Source: PALSA-911 sp963839645
Lineage (GTDB): Bacteria; Pseudomonadota; Alphaproteobacteria; Acetobacterales; Acetobacteraceae
Assembly (NCBI GenBank): GCA_963839645.1
Contig: CAWIVZ010000001.1
Coordinates: 496,001 to 560,000, forward strand
DNA: 64,000 nt
Direction: 5' to 3'
Shown here in pieces: positions 35,158-42,598 of this stretch. The position numbers were made by a program, and so were the translations under genes. Each line of letters opens with the position of its first letter. The first letter of the stretch is position 1. The notes beneath the pieces are model-generated. The model saw nothing but the letters and a program-made list of their open reading frames with translations, was not told the DNA's origin and searched no databases.

Positions 35158-35450
35158 TGCTGGCCCTCGGCTCGCAGGTGCTGGTGAAGAACGACTGGCC
35201 CGAAACCCGCGGCCCCTGCCACATCCGCACGCCGCATTACCTGCGCGGCCATCGCGGCGTGGTGGTCCGCCAGTTCGGCGCCTATCCGAACCCCGAGGAC
35301 CTTGCCTTCGCCCGCCCGGCCGCGCGCATTCCGCTGTACCACGTGGCGTTCTCCCGCCGGGATATCTGGCCCGAGGGATCGGACCGGGACGAGTTGCTGG
35401 TCGAAATCTACGAACATTGGCTGGAGCCGGCAGGAGCCGCATCCCGATGA
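35157..35450 (+). CDS. Nitrile hydratase/thiocyanate hydrolase-type subunit (beta C-half)
   Basis: This 97-aa protein matches the SH3-like C-terminal half of nitrile hydratase beta: LGSQVLVKNDWPETRGPCHI, then TPHYLRGHRGVVVRQFGAYP with the typical R-x2-R-G, and PLYHVAFSRRDIWPEGSDRD. Its ATG overlaps the stop of the N-half gene, and its own stop overlaps the alpha-type gene (ATGA). All three subunits are therefore likely made in a fixed ratio from one message. Confidence 0.85.
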   Translation: MLALGSQVLVKNDWPETRGPCHIRTPHYLRGHRGVVVRQFGAYPNPEDLAFARPAARIPLYHVAFSRRDIWPEGSDRDELLVEIYEHWLEPAGAASR

Positions 35451-36028
35451 GCAATATCCTGGAGACCGATGGTGAGCGCCTGCTGGTCGCGGTGCGCAAC
35501 CTGCTGGAGGCCAAAGGGCTGGTGACCACGGCGGAAATCGCCGAACGCCGCGCCATCACCGATGCCGCCAATCCCGGCCAGGGCGCCCGCATGGTCGCCA
35601 AGGCCTGGACCGATCCGGCCTATCGCGCCGCGATGCTGTCGGACGGCGCGCAGGCGGCGGAGGCGCTGGGCATTCCGATGCGCGGCATGCCGCCATTGGG
35701 CGTGCTGGAGAATACCGAGGAGGTGCACAACCTCGTTGTCTGCACCCTGTGCAGCTGCTACCCGCGCGCCGTGCTGGGCTACCCGCCGTTCTGGTTCAAG
35801 TCCGCCGCCTACCGCGCCCGCGCCGTGCGCGACCCGCGCGGCCTGCTGGCGGAATGGGGCACCCATCTGCCCGAAACCAGGAAGCTGCGGGTGGTGGACT
35901 CCACCGCCGATTACCGTTGGATGGTGCTGCCCATGCGTCCGGCCGGCACCGAGGGCTGGAGCGTGGAGAAACTCGCCTCCATCGTGCGCGAGGGCGACAT
36001 GATCGGCGTGACGGTGCCGGTGGCCTAG
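35447..36028 (+). CDS. Cobalt-type nitrile hydratase alpha/thiocyanate hydrolase gamma-like subunit
   Basis: A 193-aa metal-binding subunit. The claw motif is VCTLCSCYPR at 98-107: Cys99, Cys102, Ser103 and Cys104 are ligands, and Thr100 marks the cobalt type (iron enzymes have Ser). Arg107 stands where most nitrile hydratases have Trp; thiocyanate hydrolase is reported to have an Arg there. Further motifs are FWFKSAAYRARAVRDPRGLL and DSTADYRWMVLPMRPAGTEG. No activator gene (P14K or P47K) is nearby. It could hydrolyse thiocyanate or hydrate nitriles. Confidence 0.88.
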   Translation: MSNILETDGERLLVAVRNLLEAKGLVTTAEIAERRAITDAANPGQGARMVAKAWTDPAYRAAMLSDGAQAAEALGIPMRGMPPLGVLENTEEVHNLVVCTLCSCYPRAVLGYPPFWFKSAAYRARAVRDPRGLLAEWGTHLPETRKLRVVDSTADYRWMVLPMRPAGTEGWSVEKLASIVREGDMIGVTVPVA

Positions 36029-36085
36029 CCGCTCAGGCTCATCGCCTGAAAAACGGGCAAGACCAAGAAAAGGAAAAGGGAACCC

Positions 36086-36472
36086 ATGAAACCCGAACTC
36101 ACGTTGCTGGTCTGCGCGATCGTCCTGGCATTCGCGCAGGTGCTGGTCGGCGTCCTCGGCGCGATGCAGCAGGTCGGCCTGCCGGCCCTGCTGGGCAACC
36201 GCGAGGGGCTTCCCGAGATCACCGGCTGGGCCGGGCGGGCGCAGCGCGCGCACCGCAACATGATCGAGAACCTGGTGCTGTTCGCCGCCCTGGTGCTGGC
36301 GGCCGCAATTGCCGGGCGCACCAACGGCCAGACCCTGCTCGGCGCGCAGATCTTCGTCTGGGCCCGGCTGGCCTATGCGGTCATCTACGTGGTCGGGCTG
36401 CCGCTGCTGCGCACCCTTTCCTGGGCGGTGTCGGTCGTCGGCATGGCGATGATCGCCGCGCAGCTGTTCTGA
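36086..36472 (+). CDS. MAPEG-family membrane protein
   Basis: A 128-aa protein with four hydrophobic segments of the MAPEG family (membrane-associated proteins in eicosanoid and glutathione metabolism). The signature AQRAHRNMIENLVLFAALVL and later ARLAYAVIYVVGLPLLRTL are typical. The bacterial members' function is mostly unknown; some have glutathione transferase activity. A strong AAGGAAAAGGG site precedes the start. A short hairpin (TCAGGC/GCCTGA, then AAAA) at about 36033-36055 separates it from the hydratase operon. Confidence 0.88.
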   Translation: MKPELTLLVCAIVLAFAQVLVGVLGAMQQVGLPALLGNREGLPEITGWAGRAQRAHRNMIENLVLFAALVLAAAIAGRTNGQTLLGAQIFVWARLAYAVIYVVGLPLLRTLSWAVSVVGMAMIAAQLF

Positions 36473-36503
36473 CCGCCCGCGGCCCTTATCTGGACATCCC
36501 TGC

Positions 36504-37277
36504 ATGACCCAGCCACCCGGCATCAATCGGATGAAGGCGAAGCTGGCCGCCGGCGAGGTCGTGACCACGTTCATGGTCACGATGCCGAGCGTTGCGATGG
36601 TGCAGATCCTCGCCGGCAATGGCGCCGACTGCCTGATCATCGACATGGAGCACGGCCCGATCGACATCGCCACCGTGCATGCCATGGTCGCGGCGACGCA
36701 GGGCACCGGTGCGACGCCGATCGTCCGCATCCCCTGGACCGAGCATTGGCTGGCCAAGCCGGTGCTGGATACCGGGGCGATGGGGATCAACTTCCCGATG
36801 ATCTCCAATGCCGACATGGCCCGCGCCAGCGTCGCCGCCATCCGCTATCCGCCCGACGGAGTGCGCGGCGTCGCCCCGTCCTACGCGCCGCTGCGCTGGG
36901 GCGTGCCGTTTCCCGAGTATTTGAAATTGGCGAACCGCGAGATCCTCAACGTCATCACCATCGAGGACCCGGAGGCGGTGCGAAACCTGGACAGCATCCT
37001 GGCCGTTCCCGGCATCGACGTGGTGGCCCTCGCCTCGTTCGACATGTCCATGGCCCTCGGCGTGCCCGGGCAGATGGACCATCCGGAATTGCGGTCGTTG
37101 CTTGCCCAGGCCGAGGCGAAAGTCCGGGCAGCCGGCATTCCGCTCGGGGGTGTGGCATTGACGCCGGAGGTCGCGCGGGCCAGGCGCGAGGCCGGCTACC
37201 AGATGCTGCTGGTGGGCTTCGATGTCAGCTTGGTTGGAACCGCCGCCCGGCAGGCGGTGGACAACGCCCACGGCTGA
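36504..37277 (+). CDS. HpcH/HpaI-family aldolase
   Basis: A class II pyruvate-aldolase-like protein of 257 aa. The N-terminus has the family pattern VTTFMVTMPSVAMVQILAGN, GADCLIIDMEHGPID (metal and acid region), RIPWTEHWLAKPVLDTGAMG, and VIRTIEDPEA-like NVITIEDPEAVRNLD. HpaI-type enzymes cleave 4-hydroxy-2-oxo acids to pyruvate and an aldehyde. The real substrate is unknown. It follows the MAPEG gene by 31 nt and may be co-transcribed. Confidence 0.88.
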   Translation: MTQPPGINRMKAKLAAGEVVTTFMVTMPSVAMVQILAGNGADCLIIDMEHGPIDIATVHAMVAATQGTGATPIVRIPWTEHWLAKPVLDTGAMGINFPMISNADMARASVAAIRYPPDGVRGVAPSYAPLRWGVPFPEYLKLANREILNVITIEDPEAVRNLDSILAVPGIDVVALASFDMSMALGVPGQMDHPELRSLLAQAEAKVRAAGIPLGGVALTPEVARARREAGYQMLLVGFDVSLVGTAARQAVDNAHG

Positions 37278-37293
37278 AACACCGGGGGCTGAA

Positions 37294-37731
37294 TCAGTCC
37301 CGCTTCTGCATCCGCTCGGCGACCAGCCCGGCAACCAGCGCCGCCAGCAGCAGGGCCGCCTTGTTCTGGCTGAACAGGTTGCTGGCCGCCGCCAGCATCG
37401 CGGCAGCCGGATCGGAACTGGCCGGCTGGGGTGCCGCGCCCGGCTTGCGCTTGGCGTTCATCGCCAACCAGGCGCCCAGCAGCAGGAACAGCGCCAGGGC
37501 AACGAAGGCGCCGGCAACGACAAGGGACGCAAGGGCGGAACCGAGCGAGGCGGCCGCGAAAATCCACAGCGCCGCTCCCGCCAACCCGATCGCCACCAGC
37601 AGCGCCAGACATGCCAGCAGCACGCAAACCCCCGCCACCGCCGCCCGCCCGGCCGCGGCCGCGATCCGCCTGCCGTCAAACCTGGGGGTCAACAGACCCA
37701 GCAGCAGCCGGATAATGGCGGCGATCGGCAT
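37294..37731 (-). CDS. Holin-like/DUF1469-type membrane protein
   Basis: A 145-aa protein with two or three hydrophobic segments (about 32-58 and 64-95, with a weaker one near the C-terminus, AALLLAALVAGLVAERM). It resembles the small cytoplasmic-membrane proteins annotated as putative holin-superfamily (Phage_holin_3_6/DUF1469) that occur next to DUF883-type proteins. No prophage genes surround it, so a phage lysis role is unlikely. The upstream gene at 38067 is on the same strand, 24 nt away. Confidence 0.6.
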   Translation of the reverse strand: MPIAAIIRLLLGLLTPRFDGRRIAAAAGRAAVAGVCVLLACLALLVAIGLAGAALWIFAAASLGSALASLVVAGAFVALALFLLLGAWLAMNAKRKPGAAPQPASSDPAAAMLAAASNLFSQNKAALLLAALVAGLVAERMQKRD

Positions 37732-37755
37732 CTTAATTCGGCGCGATAACGGGGG

Positions 37756-38067
37756 TCAGCGCGACAGCAGGCGGCTGGCGATGAACCCGATCGAGAAGGC
37801 CAGCAACAGCGTCGTCAGCGGACGCTCGTCGATCTCCTGCGCCAGGGCTTTCGCGCCCCGTCCGGCCTGGGCCGAAGCCTGGCCGTATATATCCGCGGCC
37901 CTGCCGCTGAGCTGTTCCGCCGCTTGCTGCGCCGCTGCCCGGACATTGCCTGGCGCGGTGTCCTTGAGGTCGGCGAACAGGGCGGCGAGATCCCGCTTCA
38001 GGGCGGCCAGGTCGCTCGCGATGGCATCCAGCGTTTTCGGGGCCTCGGGATCCGTTGTGGTCGGCAT
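37756..38067 (-). CDS. DUF883/ElaB-like membrane-anchored protein
   Basis: A 103-aa protein starting MPTTTDPEAPKTLDAIASDL (GGAGG upstream fixes the start at 38067). A long amphipathic helical region (ALKRDLAALFADLKDTAPGN, VRAAAQQAAEQLSGRAADIY) leads to a glycine-rich link and a C-terminal membrane helix (PLTTLLLAFSIGFIASRLLSR). This is the layout of ElaB/YqjD proteins, which in E. coli anchor ribosomes to the membrane in stationary phase. With its neighbour it probably forms a small envelope-stress pair. Confidence 0.72.
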   Translation of the reverse strand: MPTTTDPEAPKTLDAIASDLAALKRDLAALFADLKDTAPGNVRAAAQQAAEQLSGRAADIYGQASAQAGRGAKALAQEIDERPLTTLLLAFSIGFIASRLLSR

Positions 38068-38262
38068 GGCAACCTCCTTCATCCGATGTCCGCCTAACAT
38101 TAGCATACTGGATCAACCTGAACGAGCCATCGACCAGGCTAAAGCGGGGACGATGGAGAACTCCGCGCGGCGCATAAGGTTCCGATCGGCCAGATTGCCC
38201 CCTCGCCTCCGGCTTCATCCTGGGACATCCTGCCGGGATAAAACCGACCGGAGGAAGAATTC

Positions 38263-38868
38263 ATGCTGCGCATCCACGGCTCCGCCCGCTCGCGCGCCAT
38301 CCGCACGCTCTGGATGGCGACGGAATTGAACCTTCCCTACGAGCAGATCGACCTGGCCCCGCGCTCCCCGGCCACCCGAACCCCGGAATTCCTGGCGCTC
38401 AATCCGAACGGCGCCGTTCCCGTGATCGAGGATGACGGCTTCGCCCTTTCGGAATCGATGGCGATCAATCTCTACCTCGCCAAGAAGCATGGCGGCGGTT
38501 TGTATCCCACGACCCCACAGGCCGAGGCGCTTGCCTGGCAATGGAGCTTCTGGACCGTCGACCGGATCGACCGCCAACTCGTCACCTACGCCAGCCACGC
38601 CTTCGTGCTACCGGAACCCGAGCGCGATCCAGCTACCGCGGCGACGGCCTGGTCGGAGATCGAGCCGGCGTTGGGCGTGCTGGAAGTCGCGCTGGCGAAA
38701 TCGCGCTGGCTCGCCGGCGATGACTTCACGGTCGCCGACCTGAACGTGGCGGCGGCGATGTACCGCGCGCTGTTCATGGACCTCGGCAACTGGCCGCACG
38801 TGAAGGACTGGCTGGCCCGTTGCTGGGACCGCCCGGCGGCGAAGAAGGCACGGGCGATGCGGGAGTAG
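38263..38868 (+). CDS. Glutathione S-transferase family protein
   Basis: GST of 201 aa with an N-terminal thioredoxin-like domain (SARSRAIRTLWMATELNLPY, NPNGAVPVIEDDG, then LSESMAINLYLAKKH with the Glu-Ser pair that binds glutathione) and an all-helical C-terminal domain with the N-capping-box segment WLAGDDFTVADLNVAA. GGAGG lies upstream of the start. Substrate unknown. It ends 1 nt before the convergent rnd stop. Confidence 0.9.
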   Translation: MLRIHGSARSRAIRTLWMATELNLPYEQIDLAPRSPATRTPEFLALNPNGAVPVIEDDGFALSESMAINLYLAKKHGGGLYPTTPQAEALAWQWSFWTVDRIDRQLVTYASHAFVLPEPERDPATAATAWSEIEPALGVLEVALAKSRWLAGDDFTVADLNVAAAMYRALFMDLGNWPHVKDWLARCWDRPAAKKARAMRE

Positions 38869-38869
38869 T

Positions 38870-40060
38870 TTAGCCTGCCGGGATCAGCTTGATCCGTTTG
38901 CCATCCACGCCCACGGCGATGCGGCCGGTCTTCAGCGCCAGGGCGTCGTTGCCGAACACCTCGCGCCGCCAGCCGTGCAGCGCCTGGATGTCCGGCTCGT
39001 CCTCCACCGCCAGCCGGTCGATGTCCTCGGAGCTGGCGACCAATTTCGGCGCCACGTGGTGCTGCTCGCATTTCGCCGCCAGCAGCACCTTCAGCAGCGA
39101 TACCAGCGCCGGCGATGGCCGGGGCCCGTCCTTGCCGCGCGGGACGTCGGGCAGGTCGTCGTCGCTGATTTTCTTCGCTTCCGCCACGGCGGCGATCAAG
39201 GACAGGCCACTCTTGCCGTCCGCGAAGCCTCGGGTGATGCCGCGGGCGCGGGCCAGTGCGTCCGGCGTTTCCGGCGCGGTGGCCGCCAGTTCCAGCAGCG
39301 CCTCGTCCTTCAGCAGGCGCTGGCGGGGAATGTTCACCCGCTGGGCCTCCCGCTCCCGCCAGGCGGCGATGGCGCGCAGCACGCCGAGGAACCGGCGGTT
39401 GTTGGTGCGCGGGCGCAGCCGCTCCCACATCGTCTCGGGGTCGGCGCGATACGTGGCGGGGTCGGCGAGCAGGGCCATCTCCTCGGCCACCCATTCCAGC
39501 CGGCCCTCCTTCTCCAGCCGCGCCGCCAGCTTGCGGTAGACGCCGCGCAGATAGGTCACGTCGGCGGCGGCGTAGTGGATCTGCGCCGCCGACAGCGGCC
39601 GCGCCGCCCAGTCCGAAAAGCGGTGCGCCTTGTCGATCGAGCCGCCGGTCAGGGCGGAGACCAGCGCGTCGTAGCCCACCTGGTCGCCAAAGCCGGCCAC
39701 CATCGCGGCCACCTGGGTGTCGAACAGCGGGCGCGGCACGTCGCCGAACTTGAGCACGAAGATCTCGATGTCCTGGCGGCAGGCATGGAACACCTTGAGA
39801 ACCTTCTGGTCCGCCAGCAGGCGGCCGAGCGGGGCGAGGTCGATGCCCTCCGCCTCGGTGTCCACCACCGCCACCTCGTTGTCGCCGGCAAGCTGCACGA
39901 CGCAGAGCTCGGGCCAGTAGGTCCGCTCGCGCATGAACTCGGTGTCCACGGTGACGAACTCTTCCGCGGCGAGCCGGGTGCAGAGGGCGTCGAGCTCGGC
40001 GGTGGTGGTGATGAGCGACGGCGGCGGAAAGTCGGAATGTTTGGAACGGGGCATAGTCAC
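38870..40060 (-). CDS. rnd: Ribonuclease D
   Basis: DEDD-family 3'-5' exoribonuclease of 396 aa involved in 3' maturation of tRNA and other small RNAs. Exo I FVTVDTEFMRERTYWPELC holds the first Asp-Glu, later DxxxL segments (KVFHACRQDIEIFV) give Exo II, and HYAAADVTYLRGVY holds the Exo III Tyr and Asp. An HRDC domain (about 205-285) and a second helical region follow. The second ATG (40054) is an alternative start. Divergent from aspS. Confidence 0.93.
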   Translation of the reverse strand: MTMPRSKHSDFPPPSLITTTAELDALCTRLAAEEFVTVDTEFMRERTYWPELCVVQLAGDNEVAVVDTEAEGIDLAPLGRLLADQKVLKVFHACRQDIEIFVLKFGDVPRPLFDTQVAAMVAGFGDQVGYDALVSALTGGSIDKAHRFSDWAARPLSAAQIHYAAADVTYLRGVYRKLAARLEKEGRLEWVAEEMALLADPATYRADPETMWERLRPRTNNRRFLGVLRAIAAWREREAQRVNIPRQRLLKDEALLELAATAPETPDALARARGITRGFADGKSGLSLIAAVAEAKKISDDDLPDVPRGKDGPRPSPALVSLLKVLLAAKCEQHHVAPKLVASSEDIDRLAVEDEPDIQALHGWRREVFGNDALALKTGRIAVGVDGKRIKLIPAG

Positions 40061-40185
40061 GCTTTACACGTGCAGAGGCCTATGCGGAAGCGGCCGCATT
40101 CACCGGCCGATGGCGGCAAATCGCCGGCGAACCTTGACTTGGCGGCGTCCACGGGGCTTGTCTCCCCGGCTTCAATTCGGGACCG

Positions 40186-41979
40186 ATGAACATGCACGCC
40201 TACCGCACCCATACCTGCGGCGCGCTGACCGCCGCCGACGCCAACAAGCCAGCCCGGCTCTCGGGCTGGGTCCACTCCAAGCGCGACCATGGCGGGCTGC
40301 TGTTCATCGACCTGCGCGACCATTACGGCCTGACGCAATGCGTCTTCCCGGCCGGCAGCCCGGCCTTCGCCCAGGCCGAGGCACTGCGCCCGGAAAGCGT
40401 GGTCACCGTCACCGGCGACGTGGTGCTGCGCGAGGCGGGAACGGTGAACCCGCGCCTGCCGACCGGTGAGGTCGAGCTCAAGGTCGCCAGCTTGGACGTG
40501 CAGTCCACCGCCGACGTGCTGCCGATGCAGGTGGCCGGCGATGAGAAATACCCGGACGAGATCCGCCTGAAATACCGCTACATCGATCTGCGCCGCGAGA
40601 AGGTGCACAAGAACATCATGCTGCGCGCGCAGGTGATCCGCTCGATCCGCCAGCGCATGATCGACCAGGGCTTTACGGAATTTCAGACCCCGATCCTGAC
40701 CGCCTCCAGCCCCGAAGGCGCGCGCGACTTCCTGGTGCCGGCGCGCAACCACCCTGGCAAGTTCTACGCCCTGCCGCAGGCGCCGCAGCAGTTCAAGCAG
40801 CTCGCCATGGTCGCCGGCTTCGACCGCTACTTCCAGATCGCCCCCTGTTTCCGCGACGAGGCCGCCCGCGCCGACCGCTCCCCGGGCGAGTTCTACCAGC
40901 TCGATTTCGAGATGAGCTTCGTCACCCAGGAAGACGTCTTCAACACGATCGAGCCGGTGATCGCGGGTGTTTTTGAAGAGTTTGCCGAAGGCCGCGGCGT
41001 CACCAAGCCGCCCTTCCTGCGCATTCCCTACGACCAGTCGATGCTGGAATTCGGCTCCGACAAGCCCGATCTGCGCAACCCGCTGCGCATCACCGATGTT
41101 ACGGAACAGTTTGCCGGTTCCGGCTTCGGCCTGTTCGCCAAGATCGCCGCCGCCGGCGGCATCGTCCGCGCCATCCCGGCACCCGGCGCCGGCGGCAACC
41201 CGCGCAGCTTCTTCGACAAACTGAACGAATGGGCCCGCGCCGAGGGCGCCGGCGGCCTGGGCTACATCACCTTCGACGCCGAGGGCCCGAAGGGTCCGAT
41301 CGCGCGCAACCTGGAAGCCGGCCGTGCCGAGGCCATTCGCGCCGCCTGCGGCCTGAACCCCGGCGACGCCGTGTTCTTTGCCGCCGGCAAGAAGGACGAA
41401 GCGCCGAAATTCGCCGGCCTGGTCCGCACCCGACTGGGCCAGGAGCTTAACCTGATCGCCCAGAACGAGTTCCGCTTCTGCTGGGTCACCGACTTCCCGA
41501 TGTTCGAATACGACGAGGAAGCCAAGAAGATCGACTTCAGCCACAACCCGTTCAGCATGCCGCAGGGCGGCATGGAGGCGCTGAACAGCCAGGACCCCCT
41601 GACCATCAAGGCCTTCCAGTACGATATCGTCTGCAACGGCATCGAGCTTTCGTCCGGTGCCATCCGCAACCATCGCCCGGACATCATGATCCGCGCCTTC
41701 GAAATCGCCGGCTACCCGGCCGAGGAGGTCGAAGCGCGCTTCGGCGGCATGCTGAACGCCTTCCGCTATGGCGCCCCGCCGCATGGCGGCTCGGCGCCTG
41801 GCATCGACCGCATCGTCATGCTGCTGGCCGACGAGCCGAACATCCGCGAGGTCATCCTGTTCCCGCTGAACCAGCAAGGCGAAGATCTGATGATGCTCGC
41901 CCCGGCCCCGGTGCCCCCGGAGCGCCTCAAGGAACTCTCCCTCGCCATCGCCCTGCCGCCGAAGCCCAGGGTTGGGTAA
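40186..41979 (+). CDS. aspS: Aspartyl-tRNA synthetase, bacterial type
   Basis: Class IIb synthetase of 597 aa with an N-terminal OB anticodon-binding domain (LSGWVHSKRDHGGLLFIDLR), motif 2 (FQIAPCFRDEAARADRSPGEFYQLDFEMSF region), the bacterial GAD insertion, and motif 3 (FRYGAPPHGGSAPGIDRIVML). It charges tRNA-Asp and may be non-discriminating (also tRNA-Asn) if no AsnRS is present elsewhere. A second ATG two codons downstream is possible. Intact, unlike several other core genes in this window. Confidence 0.96.
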   Translation: MNMHAYRTHTCGALTAADANKPARLSGWVHSKRDHGGLLFIDLRDHYGLTQCVFPAGSPAFAQAEALRPESVVTVTGDVVLREAGTVNPRLPTGEVELKVASLDVQSTADVLPMQVAGDEKYPDEIRLKYRYIDLRREKVHKNIMLRAQVIRSIRQRMIDQGFTEFQTPILTASSPEGARDFLVPARNHPGKFYALPQAPQQFKQLAMVAGFDRYFQIAPCFRDEAARADRSPGEFYQLDFEMSFVTQEDVFNTIEPVIAGVFEEFAEGRGVTKPPFLRIPYDQSMLEFGSDKPDLRNPLRITDVTEQFAGSGFGLFAKIAAAGGIVRAIPAPGAGGNPRSFFDKLNEWARAEGAGGLGYITFDAEGPKGPIARNLEAGRAEAIRAACGLNPGDAVFFAAGKKDEAPKFAGLVRTRLGQELNLIAQNEFRFCWVTDFPMFEYDEEAKKIDFSHNPFSMPQGGMEALNSQDPLTIKAFQYDIVCNGIELSSGAIRNHRPDIMIRAFEIAGYPAEEVEARFGGMLNAFRYGAPPHGGSAPGIDRIVMLLADEPNIREVILFPLNQQGEDLMMLAPAPVPPERLKELSLAIALPPKPRVG

Positions 41980-42023
41980 GGAAGGCCAGGAGCTATGCCT
42001 CTGGAGCCCGCGGGAGGGGGGTG

Positions 42024-42440
42024 AATGCCAGGAAGCGATATGCGGACGAACAGATCGCGTTGGCCTTGAGACAAACGGCTCGAGGAAGCGAACGCCAAGC
42101 TGCCGCGCCTGGTGGCGGGCCTGCCGGGATAGGGGATTGAATCGATCCTGCCCCCCGCTTCTGATGGGTCCCGCCCGGCGAAGCCGGATGGAATGGCAAG
42201 GCGAGCGGTATCCGAACGGCGTTGAGATCGACGTCTCACGTTCCGGAACGCCTGGGGCTAACGGACACATCGACGCGTTCAGCAGCCGTCTGCCGGCGGA
42301 ATTTCTGAACGTATCCTGGTTTCCGTCACTGGCCGATGCGCGGGATCGCATCGAGAAATGGAGAAGGCCCTGCAACGAGGAGCAGCCACACTCGGCCCTG
42401 GGAAACTTGACCCCAAAGGCCTTCATCGAACAAGCTCAAT
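42024..42440 (+). mobile_element. Decayed IS3-family remnant
   Basis: The plus strand first carries pieces of IS3 OrfA: RYADEQIALALRQ (about 42038-42075), then LEEANAKLPRLVAGLPG after an internal deletion. From about 42250 a piece of OrfB follows: GANGHIDAFSSRLPAEFLNV, SWFPSLADARDRIEKWRRP, then EQPHSALGNLTPKAFIEQAQ. Most of the DDE core is missing and the frame shifts between pieces, so it cannot move by itself. It lies directly upstream of the large glycan gene at 42599. The remaining DNA from 41980 to 42598 shows nothing else. Confidence 0.8.
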
Positions 42441-42598
42441 CAGTTCGAAAAGTTGCATGGGAACCGGACCTGGGGCGGGAGCCGGACCCAGTGCAGAATG
42501 AACGAACATTCCAACCCAACGATTTGCCGGGGCGGTTCAAAAGGATGGGCGCCTGGCTCATCAGAAGCCCATATGATTCCGGATAAACTCTTAAAAAC

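Noticed and set aside
34816..36028. A nitrile-degradation pathway using the amidase at 14632 or the formamidase-family gene at 10709.
   Set aside because: Those genes are 19-24 kb away in other transcription units, so no coupling is supported.
37294..37731. A prophage remnant suggested by the holin-like protein.
   Set aside because: No integrase, capsid, tail or lysin gene is nearby, and both neighbours are ordinary bacterial genes.
40057..42426. A 789-codon open frame on the minus strand opposite aspS.
   Set aside because: It is a high-GC antisense shadow: low-complexity Gly/Ala/Val/His composition, no family motifs, and aspS on the other strand has all class IIb motifs.
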